DNA of 38,028 nucleotides, from positions 1 through 38,028 of the forward strand of contig SUVT01000015.1 of NCBI GenBank assembly GCA_015061845.1, written 5' to 3'. The stretch comes from Lentisphaerota bacterium. GTDB lineage: Bacteria; Verrucomicrobiota; Lentisphaeria; Victivallales; UBA1829. The translations under genes were made by a program, and so were the position numbers. Under the pieces are notes generated by a model. That model was given only the letters and a program-made list of their open reading frames with translations. It had not been told where the DNA came from and made no database searches. Within the stretch, counting starts at the first letter, position 1, and the number at the start of each line of letters is the position of its first letter. Below, piece after piece: positions 22,804-30,417 of the stretch.

Positions 22804-23888
22804 AAAATATTTTATACATCGGAAAATATAACGGCATCATCGGCGGGATCGAACGGTATATGCAAAAAAGCGCAGACCTTTTGCGGCGCAATGGTTTGAC
22901 TGTGCATTACCGCTATATTGAACCTGGCGGAAAAAAACAAGCTGCGTTTGCAGCGGTTTTTGACAGTGTCAAACTCTTTTCCCCGGATGAGGAGATGCTG
23001 CAATCTGCCGATCTGGTGATCCTTCATAATATTATCGATGTAAAATATTTGGATCTGATGCCGGAAAAGAAAACTCTCTTTTTTGCTCATGATCACAATA
23101 TCTATTGTCAGCGGCATCACTATTATTCACCTATCGGACGGATCAACTGTCACCGGGCGTATCATAAATTCATCTGTAAACTTTGTTCACTGGGCAGAAA
23201 TCCCGCTCCGCCGCTGGCTCAATACCGTAAATTCCCGGCTTTGGTACTGTCGGACTTTATGGCAGAAAATCTGCGGAAAAACGGCTTTGAAAAAGTGATA
23301 AAACTTCCGGCATTCATTAACCACCCCGTGGAAAAAGAACACAACTTTATGCCGGACGGAATCTTGCGGATCCTCTTTCTTGGACAGCTTATCCGCGGCA
23401 AGGGGGCTGATTTGATGTTGAACGCTCTTGCCCGGCTGGATATTCCTTTTGAATGTACCATTGCCGGAGACGGGAAAGATCGTGCCATGTTGGAAAGTAT
23501 GGTTGAAAAATTCAAATTGCGTGATAAAGTACGCTTTGCCGGGTTTATCAGTGAACCGGAAACATTATGGCAGAATTGCGATATCTTCTGTTTTCCGATC
23601 CGCTGGCAGGAACCCTTCGGTTTGGTGGGGCTGGAGGCTGTGGCGCATGGCGTTCCGGTTGCCGCCTTTGATCTTGGCGGAGTAAGAGAATGGCTGCACG
23701 ATGGCAGAAATGGTTTTCTTATTGCTGAAAAAGATTGTGCAGGATTGACTGAAATATTGAAAAAATCAGCAGAAGATCCCGCAGAACTTGAGCGAATGGG
23801 CAGATGCGGAATGAAAATCGCAAAAGAAATGTTTTCTGAAGAAAATTTTATAAATATGTTCAAAAATCTTACGGAGGGTCTGTCATGA
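22800..23888 (+). CDS. GT4-family glycosyltransferase with Cys/His cluster
   Basis: 362 aa, ATGA overlap at the start. GT-B fold with an N-terminal G-G-I-E-R-Y and the donor-site motif E-P-F-G-L-V-G-L-E (E-x7-E) followed by HGVPVAAFDLGG. Between about residues 100 and 140 lies a cluster H-D-H-N-I-Y-C, G-R-I-N-C-H, and C-K-L-C-S. The same kind of four-Cys insertion occurs in a subset of GT4 enzymes and may bind zinc. Retaining transferase for the EPS repeat unit. Sugar unknown. Confidence 0.87.
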   Translation: MKNILYIGKYNGIIGGIERYMQKSADLLRRNGLTVHYRYIEPGGKKQAAFAAVFDSVKLFSPDEEMLQSADLVILHNIIDVKYLDLMPEKKTLFFAHDHNIYCQRHHYYSPIGRINCHRAYHKFICKLCSLGRNPAPPLAQYRKFPALVLSDFMAENLRKNGFEKVIKLPAFINHPVEKEHNFMPDGILRILFLGQLIRGKGADLMLNALARLDIPFECTIAGDGKDRAMLESMVEKFKLRDKVRFAGFISEPETLWQNCDIFCFPIRWQEPFGLVGLEAVAHGVPVAAFDLGGVREWLHDGRNGFLIAEKDCAGLTEILKKSAEDPAELERMGRCGMKIAKEMFSEENFINMFKNLTEGLS

Positions 23889-25678
23889 AGATTTTGCTGT
23901 CAGCAATTCCGTTTGATAATGGAAAATCCGGAATTTCAGTTTATATCCGGGAAGTGGTCAACGCTTTGGAACGAGCCGGACACGATCTGACTTTGATCGT
24001 CGAAGATGACGGTGCAAAAGAGTTCGAGCGTTTCGAGCTTATCCGGATAAAAAAACGCCGGGCTCTCTTTTCCATGCTTTACAGCTTGTTTATTCTTCCG
24101 TGGCGGATCAATTGGAAAAAATTTGATTTTTGTATTATGCTCGCCGCAAACCGGCGGGTGTTCTGCCGTTATCCCATATTCACCATCGCAGTCGTTCACG
24201 ACCTTTCCCAATATCATGTTCCGGTGAAGTATGACAAATTCCGGATGCTATATATCAAAAAGGTATTGCCGCACTATGTCAGAAAGGCTCAAAGCATTGT
24301 TGCAATCAGTCACTCAACCAAAAATGACCTGATCAATTATTGGCATATTCCCGAAGAGAAAATCACGGTGGTTTATAACGGTTTCACCCCGCCGGAGAAT
24401 GTTGAAGCGAAAAAGAAGAAACAGATCCTTTATGTTTCCCGTATTGAACACCCCGGGAAGAATCATCTGAATTTGCTGAAAGCGTTTGAACTTCTGCCGG
24501 AAGAGCTGCGCAGAGAATACACTCTTGTTATGCCCGGTGCAGCATGGAACGGCGCAGAAACAGTCTTTGAATATGCAAAAAATTCTCCGTATGCTGATCA
24601 GTTTAAGTTTACCGGATTTGTTGATTTTGCGAAATTGCCGGAACTTTATGCGCAGAGCAGCATGTATATATTTCCTTCGCATTTTGAAGGTTTCGGGTTA
24701 TCTCTGCTGGAAGCTATGCACGCTGGACTTCCCTGCGCCTGTTCCAATAATTCTTCTCTTGGTGAACTCGGCAGAGGTGCCGCTGAACTCTTTGATCCGG
24801 CATCTCCCCAGGAAATTGCAGCGAGTATGCGGAAAATCCTTTCTGATCCCGGTTATCAGCAGGAGTTGATTGAAAAAGGCCGTCAGAATGCAGCCCGTTT
24901 TTCCTGGCAGAATACAGCATCCGGTTTGATCGATCTTTACCGGAAACGGACTGCAAATGTCTTCGGCGTTCCATTTTTCACCGGAACAATGAAAGAATCT
25001 CTGCAGAAAATTGAAAATCTTGTGCAGACCGGAAAGGCTCATCATGTTGCGTTTATCAACGCCCATTGTCTGAACATTGCTTACAAAGATGCGGCTTACA
25101 AACAGGTTTTGAAAGAGTGTTCTGCAGTGTTTTCTGATGGTATCGGAGCGAAGATCGGGGCAAAGGTTCTGGGGTATCAAGTAGAAGAAAATGTCAACGG
25201 GACCGATATGTTCCCGCTGCTTGCACAAATGCCATTCCGCATTTATCTTTTCGGCGGTTCTCCGGCGGTTGCAAAAGCTGCACTTGAAAAAGCCAGGGCC
25301 AGGGTGATCAATGGGAAAGCGGAATTTATCGGTTCTGCAGATGGTTTCTTCCAGGAAAAAAAGGAAGAAGAGCTTTTCGCTGAACTGACAGAGTTGAAGC
25401 CGGATCTTCTGCTGGTTGCCATGGGCGTTCCCAAACAGGAAATGTGGATCCATGAGCATTTGCAGGATCTTCCGGGGTGTACTGCGATCGGGGTAGGGGG
25501 CTTGCTGGATTTTGTGTCAGAACGGATTCCCCGTGCTCCGCAGTGGATGCGGAAAAGCGGATTGGAGTGGTGTTTCCGGCTCTATTGTGAGCCGATCAGA
25601 TTATTCAAACGTTATATCATTGGAAATCCCCTGTTCATCTGGCGGGTTTTTCAAAGCAAATTTTGGAGGAACAAATGA
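23885..25678 (+). CDS. GT4 - GT26 (WecG/TagA/CpsF) fusion glycosyltransferase
   Basis: 597 aa, two enzymes in one chain. Residues 1 to about 355 are a GT4 domain (GKSGISVYIREV start; the E-G-F-G-L-S-L-L-E E-x7-E motif). From about 360 (FGVPFFTGTMKESLQKI) to the end is a WecG/TagA/CpsF domain. Its conserved blocks are V-A-F-I-N-A-H-C-L-N, F-S-D-G-I-G, N-G-T-D, and L-L-V-A-M-G-V-P-K-Q-E near the nucleotide site. Its basic/aromatic C-tail (CEPIRLFKRYIIGNPLF) is the membrane-binding appendage of TagA-type enzymes. TagA-type enzymes add the second sugar, such as ManNAc, to an undecaprenyl-PP-sugar. Fusion suggests two consecutive additions. Confidence 0.88.
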   Translation: MKILLSAIPFDNGKSGISVYIREVVNALERAGHDLTLIVEDDGAKEFERFELIRIKKRRALFSMLYSLFILPWRINWKKFDFCIMLAANRRVFCRYPIFTIAVVHDLSQYHVPVKYDKFRMLYIKKVLPHYVRKAQSIVAISHSTKNDLINYWHIPEEKITVVYNGFTPPENVEAKKKKQILYVSRIEHPGKNHLNLLKAFELLPEELRREYTLVMPGAAWNGAETVFEYAKNSPYADQFKFTGFVDFAKLPELYAQSSMYIFPSHFEGFGLSLLEAMHAGLPCACSNNSSLGELGRGAAELFDPASPQEIAASMRKILSDPGYQQELIEKGRQNAARFSWQNTASGLIDLYRKRTANVFGVPFFTGTMKESLQKIENLVQTGKAHHVAFINAHCLNIAYKDAAYKQVLKECSAVFSDGIGAKIGAKVLGYQVEENVNGTDMFPLLAQMPFRIYLFGGSPAVAKAALEKARARVINGKAEFIGSADGFFQEKKEEELFAELTELKPDLLLVAMGVPKQEMWIHEHLQDLPGCTAIGVGGLLDFVSERIPRAPQWMRKSGLEWCFRLYCEPIRLFKRYIIGNPLFIWRVFQSKFWRNK

Positions 25679-26589
25679 AAAAACTTTTTTATCTTTTGAC
25701 GGCTGCGTTCAGCATGCTGGCATTTTCCGGATGCTCATCGGTATCACCCTATGATTACGGAACAAACTGGCTGATCCGGGAGAATGATATCCCCCAGTAT
25801 TATTCAAAATTTGACCTGTTCTACATCGGGAAAGCGCCGAAAGGTTATGGCGATACCCATGACATTCAGTTCAACTGGACGAAAACGCATACCAACGATA
25901 TCTTCGGCAGAGGCGTAAGAGTTTTTGCGCCGGAGATCCAGACTCCTGATGAAAAAAATGTTGCCGCCGCTCTGGAATATTATCTTGAAAAATTTCATGA
26001 ACCCGGACATCCCTTTGTTCTGCTTGCAGAAGGAAAAGCCGCTGACTTGCTTTATGCTGCTATGTTGAACGTTGATGGTATCACAGTTGATAACGGTTTC
26101 ATTGCCGCTTATCTGCCGGATATGCAGCCGAAAACTGCCAAACAAATAGCGGAAGATTTTTCGTGGGATGAACTGAAAGCAGCAGCCAATGCCGACGATT
26201 TCGGTGTGATTGTCACCTGGACAAGCTGTATCAATAATGAAAAAATCAATGATCCGGCTTTGAAAACCGGCGTTTACAATATCAATCCGCTGAACTGGAA
26301 AATTGATGCTACACCGGGAACAGAAAAAGAAAGTATCAAAGCCGTGTTTTACATGCCGGAACATAAAAATATCTTCTGGAGAAAAGTGGAAGTCAAAAAC
26401 TTCTGCAGTGCAAAGATCAATCCGGAAAGAGGTGTACTGGAAGTCCGTTGTCCGCTGCCGCTGCTGCATGTGATTGATGGAAAATTCTCTAATAATTGTA
26501 TCTCGATTTTTGCCGGAAATATTTCTGCAAACGCCATGAAAAGAACACAGAATCTGATTAAATACCGTGAATGGAAGAGTGTAAAATGA
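25675..26589 (+). CDS. Lipoprotein, DUF3089-like alpha/beta-hydrolase relative without a nucleophile elbow
   Basis: 304 aa from ATG 25675 (GGAGGA ribosome site, ATGA overlap). Lipoprotein signal F-S-G-C (Cys20). The order FDLFYIG, VRVFAPEIQTP, VAAALEYYLEKF and PFVLLAEGKAADLLYA parallels DUF3089 proteins (putative hydrolases). There the last block reads L-x-G-H-S-Q-G-S; here it is L-L-A-E-G-K-A-A, so the nucleophilic Ser is gone. It may be a binding or structural subunit on the periplasmic side, perhaps for EPS. The family link is by pattern only and may be wrong; the lipoprotein call is firm. Confidence 0.6.
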   Translation: MKKLFYLLTAAFSMLAFSGCSSVSPYDYGTNWLIRENDIPQYYSKFDLFYIGKAPKGYGDTHDIQFNWTKTHTNDIFGRGVRVFAPEIQTPDEKNVAAALEYYLEKFHEPGHPFVLLAEGKAADLLYAAMLNVDGITVDNGFIAAYLPDMQPKTAKQIAEDFSWDELKAAANADDFGVIVTWTSCINNEKINDPALKTGVYNINPLNWKIDATPGTEKESIKAVFYMPEHKNIFWRKVEVKNFCSAKINPERGVLEVRCPLPLLHVIDGKFSNNCISIFAGNISANAMKRTQNLIKYREWKSVK

Positions 26590-27521
26590 GTTTCCTGGAT
26601 TGTCTGCCTGCTTATATATTGAATCATTCTCCCAAGATCATTGCTGCGTTTGAAATGGATTTTCTGCGGAATCTTTCTGATTTTCAGAAAGCAATCCCAC
26701 GCGGAGAAAAATTCACTCTTATATTACAGCTGGGCTGGTCCGCAGAACTGCCGGAAGTCACTGATGAATTGAAAATTCGCCTCACAAAAGCAAAAAATGC
26801 ATTCCCGGAAGCACGGTTCATCATCCTTGCTAACGCCCCCGCAGAAGTGGAAATTATCAAGGAATTCTGCGAAGTTTATCTTGCCAGTCACAATGCATTC
26901 CTTGATCCGGCACGGTATCCTTTAGCAAAAATGGGGAAACAGAAATTCGATGCCCTTTATATCGCACGCATTACCCCGTTCAAACGGCATTACCTTGCAG
27001 AACAAATCAGAAAACTTCACTTGATCGGCAGTTATTCTGAAAAGGAAAAAGAATATTTTACACAAACAATCTCCAAATTCCCGAACGCTGTCTGGACACA
27101 GAAAGTCCCCTCATTTTTTATCGGACAGGAGATTTGCAAAGCAGCCTGCGGGCTGGCGTTGTCCGCCGTTGAAGGGGCGATGTTTTCCTGCGGGGAATAT
27201 TCCCTTTGCGGGGTGCCTGTGGTAAATACCGGAAATCTGGGCGGACGGGATACTCTTCTGCCGGAGTTCGCTGTACGTTATGCAGAAGATACCCCGGAAA
27301 GTGTGGCAGAACAGGTGGACTATTGGAGAAATAACCGGATTTCTCCGGGAGAGATCCGGGAAGGGTTTCTGAAATTGGCAAATCCGCAAAAAGAATTGGT
27401 GCAGGATCTGATCAATTCAATCGCAGGAAAAAAAGTTTATTTACCCCATAAACTCAATATCAGATGCCGTTTGCTGCCGCATACAAAATTACTGCATGGA
27501 ATCAGGAGAATCAAAAAATAA
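26586..27521 (+). CDS. GT-B-fold glycosyltransferase, last gene of the EPS operon
   Basis: 311 aa from ATG 26586, overlapping the lipoprotein stop. The C-half has a donor-site signature of GT4-type enzymes: A-V-E-G-A-M-F-S-C-G-E-Y-S-L-C-G-V-P-V-V, an exact E-x7-E pair plus GVPVV and N-L-G-G-R-D. An internal block, FDALYIARITPFKRH, matches the start of the C-domain. The N-domain is short and divergent. The tail is strongly basic (GIRRIKK). Probably a retaining transferase adding a terminal or branching residue. It is followed by the operon terminator. Confidence 0.72.
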   Translation: MSFLDCLPAYILNHSPKIIAAFEMDFLRNLSDFQKAIPRGEKFTLILQLGWSAELPEVTDELKIRLTKAKNAFPEARFIILANAPAEVEIIKEFCEVYLASHNAFLDPARYPLAKMGKQKFDALYIARITPFKRHYLAEQIRKLHLIGSYSEKEKEYFTQTISKFPNAVWTQKVPSFFIGQEICKAACGLALSAVEGAMFSCGEYSLCGVPVVNTGNLGGRDTLLPEFAVRYAEDTPESVAEQVDYWRNNRISPGEIREGFLKLANPQKELVQDLINSIAGKKVYLPHKLNIRCRLLPHTKLLHGIRRIKK

Positions 27522-27587
27522 ATATTGCGAAAGAGAAAGTTTTTGCCGGACTTTTGAAATTACCTCTGTTTTATTGCAATAAAAGAA

Positions 27588-27633
27588 TTGTCATAGTAAA
27601 CGCACATACCAGTTTTGTCATAGTAAACGCACA
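27588..27633 (+). repeat. Two 19-bp direct repeats
   Basis: TTGTCATAGTAAACGCACA occurs at 27588-27606 and 27615-27633 (27-base period). The second copy supplies the left arm of the terminator hairpin just downstream, so the first copy could pair with the same right arm as an alternative. Confidence 0.8.
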
Positions 27634-27665
27634 CTGCTCTCAAAAAGAGCGTGCGTTTACTTTTA
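27622..27665 (+). terminator. Terminator hairpin ending the EPS operon
   Basis: AGTAAACGCAC (27622-27632) pairs with GTGCGTTTACT (27651-27661). An inner GCTCT/AGAGC stem (27636-27640 with 27646-27650) caps it, and a short T run follows. The U tract is weak but the stem is long. It lies about 100 bases past the last EPS gene. The gene-free stretch 27522-27775 holds only this hairpin, its repeats, and the next promoter. Confidence 0.65.
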
Positions 27666-27710
27666 CAATCGTCAATGTGTAAAAAAATAGGCTTTTTTTT
27701 ATTTCAGAGT

Positions 27711-27739
27711 TTGAAATTATTATAAAATGGGGTTATCTT
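27711..27739 (+). promoter_or_regulatory. Promoter of the LRR membrane-protein gene
   Basis: TTGAAA (27711-27716) and TATCTT (27734-27739) are spaced 17 bases, about 35 bases before the ATG at 27776. An AAAGGG-type ribosome site precedes the start. Confidence 0.55.
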
Positions 27740-27775
27740 ATTGCGGACTTTTAAACCAAAAAGAAAGGGTTCAAA

Positions 27776-28819
27776 ATGACAGTGAAATGTGAGAAGTGTG
27801 GTGCAGATGTTGAGCTGCAGGATGGTGTCAAGACCGCCAAGTGCGAAAAGTGCGGTGCAGAAGTAGTTGTTAAGGAAGAAGCTGCCGCAGAAGAAAAGAA
27901 AGAAGAAGCTGCTGCTGAAACTGCAGGAGAAGCCGCCGCAGAAGAAAAGAAAGAAGAAGCTGCTGCTGAAACTGCAGGAGAAGCCGCTGCAGAAGAAAAG
28001 AAAGAAGAAGCTGCTGCTGAAACTGCAGGAGAAGCCGCCGCAGAAGAAAAGAAAGAAGAAGCTGCTCCGGAAAAGAAGCCGCTCACTACAAAAGAAAAAG
28101 TAATCAAGATTACAACTCTGGTTGTTGAGATTGCCATTATCCTTGTTGCTTTGGCAATGGTTCCCCGTCTTTGTACCAGACTCCATCAGCATAGAATGGA
28201 TTCCAAGGGAATGCCTCTTGCTCAAGAAGACAATAAAAAACTGCTGCAATATAAAAATGTCGATCAGGAAGAAGTTGTTCTTCCCGGTTGTTTCACCAGC
28301 ATTGGAGAAGGGGCTTTCCAGGACAATAACACCGTGAAAAGCGTAACCTTCCGAAAAACGATCAAAGGAATTGAAAAGGAAGCTTTCAAGAGCTGTGTAG
28401 CTTTGGAAGAAGTTAAAATCTCCGGAGACAGAGGCGCATACGCACTGCTTGATATTGCAACTTTCAGTGCTTTTACCAAAGACAACACTCCTCAGCACAT
28501 TGGAGATTCCGCTTTTGAATTCTGTTTGAAACTGAAAAAAGTTGAATTGCCCGCAGGTATTACCAGTATTGGAACGGATGCTTTTGCAAATTGTATTTCA
28601 CTTACAGAAATTGAACTTCCTGATACACTTGAACGTATTGGTGTTCGTGCATTCGGTCAATCCGGACTGAAAAAAGTGACCATTCCTGACAGTGTTAAAG
28701 TGGTTGGTGATTTCGCATTTTCCGGCAGCAAGTTGGAAGAAATTTCTATCCCCAAGAAATTCTCCGGTAAAACCCAAAAATGGAGTCTTCCTGAAAAGTG
28801 TAAGATCATCGAACGCTGA
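27776..28819 (+). CDS. Zinc-ribbon / low-complexity / BspA-type LRR membrane protein
   Basis: 347 aa with a mosaic layout. (1) A zinc ribbon from two C-x-x-C pairs (Cys5/8 and Cys23/26). (2) About four copies of a 17-residue Glu/Ala/Lys unit, EAAAEEKKEEAAAETAG (35-98), predicted to be a long charged helix. (3) One transmembrane helix (about 112-130). (4) Leucine-rich repeats of the BspA/LRR_5 type, for example HIGDSAFEFCLKLKKVELP, then TSIGTDAFANCISLTEIELP. With no signal peptide, the zinc ribbon should be cytoplasmic and the LRR region outside. BspA-type repeats commonly bind partner proteins or surfaces. Function unknown. It has its own promoter and a strong terminator. Confidence 0.8.
   Translation: MTVKCEKCGADVELQDGVKTAKCEKCGAEVVVKEEAAAEEKKEEAAAETAGEAAAEEKKEEAAAETAGEAAAEEKKEEAAAETAGEAAAEEKKEEAAPEKKPLTTKEKVIKITTLVVEIAIILVALAMVPRLCTRLHQHRMDSKGMPLAQEDNKKLLQYKNVDQEEVVLPGCFTSIGEGAFQDNNTVKSVTFRKTIKGIEKEAFKSCVALEEVKISGDRGAYALLDIATFSAFTKDNTPQHIGDSAFEFCLKLKKVELPAGITSIGTDAFANCISLTEIELPDTLERIGVRAFGQSGLKKVTIPDSVKVVGDFAFSGSKLEEISIPKKFSGKTQKWSLPEKCKIIER
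27878..28078 (+). repeat. 51-bp coding tandem repeat, about 3.9 copies
   Basis: Units start at 27878, 27929, 27980 and 28031. Each encodes EAAAEEKKEEAAAETAG with only one or two synonymous changes, and the last copy degrades to EEAAPEKK. Such near-identical copies are recent and likely vary in number. Confidence 0.9.
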
Positions 28820-28844
28820 TCACGTTTCGTAAACTGAGTAGAGA

Positions 28845-28882
28845 CTGTCACGCTGCCGTAAGGTGCGTGGCAGTTTTTTTTC
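28845..28882 (+). terminator. Rho-independent terminator of the LRR gene
   Basis: CTGTCACGC (28845-28853) pairs with GCGTGGCAG (28865-28873), one G-U pair, followed by nine T. It lies about 25 bases past the stop codon. Confidence 0.9.
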
Positions 28883-28940
28883 GTGGCATTACTTGGATAA
28901 TACAGATATGCAGAAAAATGCGTTTCAATGGAGTATTTTG

Positions 28941-29088
28941 TACGGAGTTAACGGAGTTTACAGAGATTATGGAAGGTGTTTTGGTGATAAAAACGCCGTT
29001 GCCCGAGAGAAAAATTTTTCTTTTGAGAAATCAGTCGGTAATAACCAAACATGTCTCCGTACACTCAGTATACTCCGTTCGCTCCGTA
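28941..29088. repeat. Intergenic element with 25-bp imperfect terminal inverted repeats
   Basis: The left end (28941-28965) begins TACGGAGTTAACGGAG. The reverse complement of the right end (29064-29088) begins TACGGAGCGAACGGAG. 21 of 25 positions match, with 98 bases between the arms. Short frames across it read TELTEFTE and VSVHSVYSVRSV, low-complexity products of period-3 and period-9 DNA rather than real protein. It may be a MITE-like or REP-like element. The rest of 28883-29272 holds nothing else I can support. Confidence 0.55.
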
Positions 29089-29272
29089 TGAAACTTCACT
29101 TTCAAAATTTTCAGGTTTTGCAACCGTCCCAGTGTTCTGACGGCTTCTTCAGAGCCTTTGCCCCATTCGGGGCTATCTCCTCAATCAAGATATTTGAGCA
29201 GACGGATAAAAACTTCTACATTATTCTCAGACATAGGGTTATACAGATGATTTTAATGCTCAAACAATAAAA

Positions 29273-29316
29273 CAAGGGGCTGTTGCAAATTATTGAAGTG
29301 TTGCAACAGCCCCTTG
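29273..29316 (-). terminator. Strong terminator of the 29331-30227 gene
   Basis: Two 16-base arms pair perfectly (CAAGGGGCTGTTGCAA at 29273-29288 with its complement at 29301-29316) around a 12-base loop. A T-rich tract follows on the minus strand. It starts 15 bases past the stop codon. Confidence 0.8.
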
Positions 29317-29330
29317 GGGATTATTGAAGA

Positions 29331-30227
29331 TTACTCTTCATCATCATCGTCATCATAGTCATTTATCAGCTTTTCAAAGAGAAAAACATCATTTTTGTTG
29401 ATTTTGATACTGTAAATAAGATTTTTTCCGTTTCTGTTCTGTTGAATTCTTTCCAGAAGAGGCTTGAGATTGGGGATATCTTTAACAGCTTCATTGATAA
29501 GTGATTTCACGAAAGATTCCAGTAGTTCCGCATCCTTTGCAGATTTACATTCTCCTGCAAGAATCATGGAAACGGTTTCTTTATTTTCTACCTTACACAG
29601 AAATGCAGCAGTTTTAATTTTTGAGAAAAGCTCTATAACGTCTTTATCTTCCGGTTTAATTTCTCCTATATTTTTAAGAACATCTTCTATATTGACAATT
29701 ACAGCTGCATCAAAATTCTCCAATTGAGCAAATTCTTTCTGCGTGAGAATCTGGTTTCCGGGAGTAAGGTACGGTTTGTTACCTTCTGCATGTATCTGAG
29801 CAATGAGAACTCTGTCAGAGAATAAAATGACACGGAAATCCTCATCCTGCCATGCCGGTTTTCCTTTCAGTGTGAATTTTGCTTTGGGATTTTCTTTTAT
29901 GATACTTTCAAAGATCTTTTTTGCAGTGGGGCGTTTGAGTTCGAGAACGATATTGACGTTGGCTTGCATTTTATTCTTTTCTGTCTTAAAGTCGAATCCC
30001 AAAGCCGCCTTTCCATCGAAGTCCTTTACAGACAATCCACCTTCTTTCAAATCTTTATCGATCATAGGAATAAATGTTTGGAATGCCGGATGTTCCAGTA
30101 ATGTAGATACATTGACATAGCCTGCCATCTGAATTTCTTTCGGGAGATAACTCAGAGGGGAGGCGACGACTGCAAATGCGATGACAAAAGCAACAGCAGC
30201 GACTGTTTTTTTCAGTGTTGGAAACAT
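29331..30227 (-). CDS. Secreted protein of unknown function with acidic tail
   Basis: 298 aa. Signal peptide 1-22 (VIAFAVVA-SPLSYLP). The mature part alternates beta-strand and amphipathic helix blocks: KAALGFDFKTEKNKMQANVN, then ELKRPTAKKIFESIIKENP, then FRVILFSDRVLIAQI. The layout recalls DUF3352-like periplasmic proteins that measure small hydrophobic quantities, but I cannot assign it. It ends NDYDDDDDEE. It has its own promoter and a strong terminator, so it is an independent unit. Confidence 0.75.
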   Translation of the reverse strand: MFPTLKKTVAAVAFVIAFAVVASPLSYLPKEIQMAGYVNVSTLLEHPAFQTFIPMIDKDLKEGGLSVKDFDGKAALGFDFKTEKNKMQANVNIVLELKRPTAKKIFESIIKENPKAKFTLKGKPAWQDEDFRVILFSDRVLIAQIHAEGNKPYLTPGNQILTQKEFAQLENFDAAVIVNIEDVLKNIGEIKPEDKDVIELFSKIKTAAFLCKVENKETVSMILAGECKSAKDAELLESFVKSLINEAVKDIPNLKPLLERIQQNRNGKNLIYSIKINKNDVFLFEKLINDYDDDDDEE

Positions 30228-30281
30228 ACTTTTATCCTTTCTGTTTATAGTTTCTTCTCACATATATAACGAACGTTTCTA

Positions 30282-30310
30282 AATATATCATAGCTTTTTT
30301 TAAAAATCAA
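30282..30310 (-). promoter_or_regulatory. Promoter of the 29331-30227 gene
   Basis: On the minus strand, TTGATT (30305-30310) and TATATT (30282-30287) are spaced 17 bases. The leader is about 50 bases. It is back to back with the promoter of the WecA-type gene. Confidence 0.55.
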
Positions 30311-30350
30311 ATTTTTACATGAAAAAAAAGATAATTTTTTCCGGGTACGA

Positions 30351-30379
30351 TTGCAAAATGGGTGAAATGGGAGTATAAT
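30351..30379 (+). promoter_or_regulatory. Promoter of the WecA-type/EF-hand operon
   Basis: TTGCAA (30351-30356) and a perfect TATAAT (30374-30379) are spaced 17 bases. It drives the gene at 30418, which has an AAGGAG ribosome site. Confidence 0.75.
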
Positions 30380-30417
30380 ACCATACTTGAAAGACAATAT
30401 GTTGGAAGGAGTTTTAT

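Noticed and set aside
27878-28078. Regular 51-bp repeats considered as a CRISPR-like array
   Set aside because: The units are contiguous, with no unique spacers, and code in frame for a low-complexity protein segment. No cas genes are present.
27704-28498. Minus-strand frame rich in Phe/Ser/Cys repeats
   Set aside because: It is only the complement of the Glu/Ala/Lys tandem repeat in the LRR gene on the plus strand.
28867-29270. Overlapping short plus-strand frames after the LRR terminator
   Set aside because: They follow the inverted-repeat element and show period-3 low complexity. No ribosome site, no domain.
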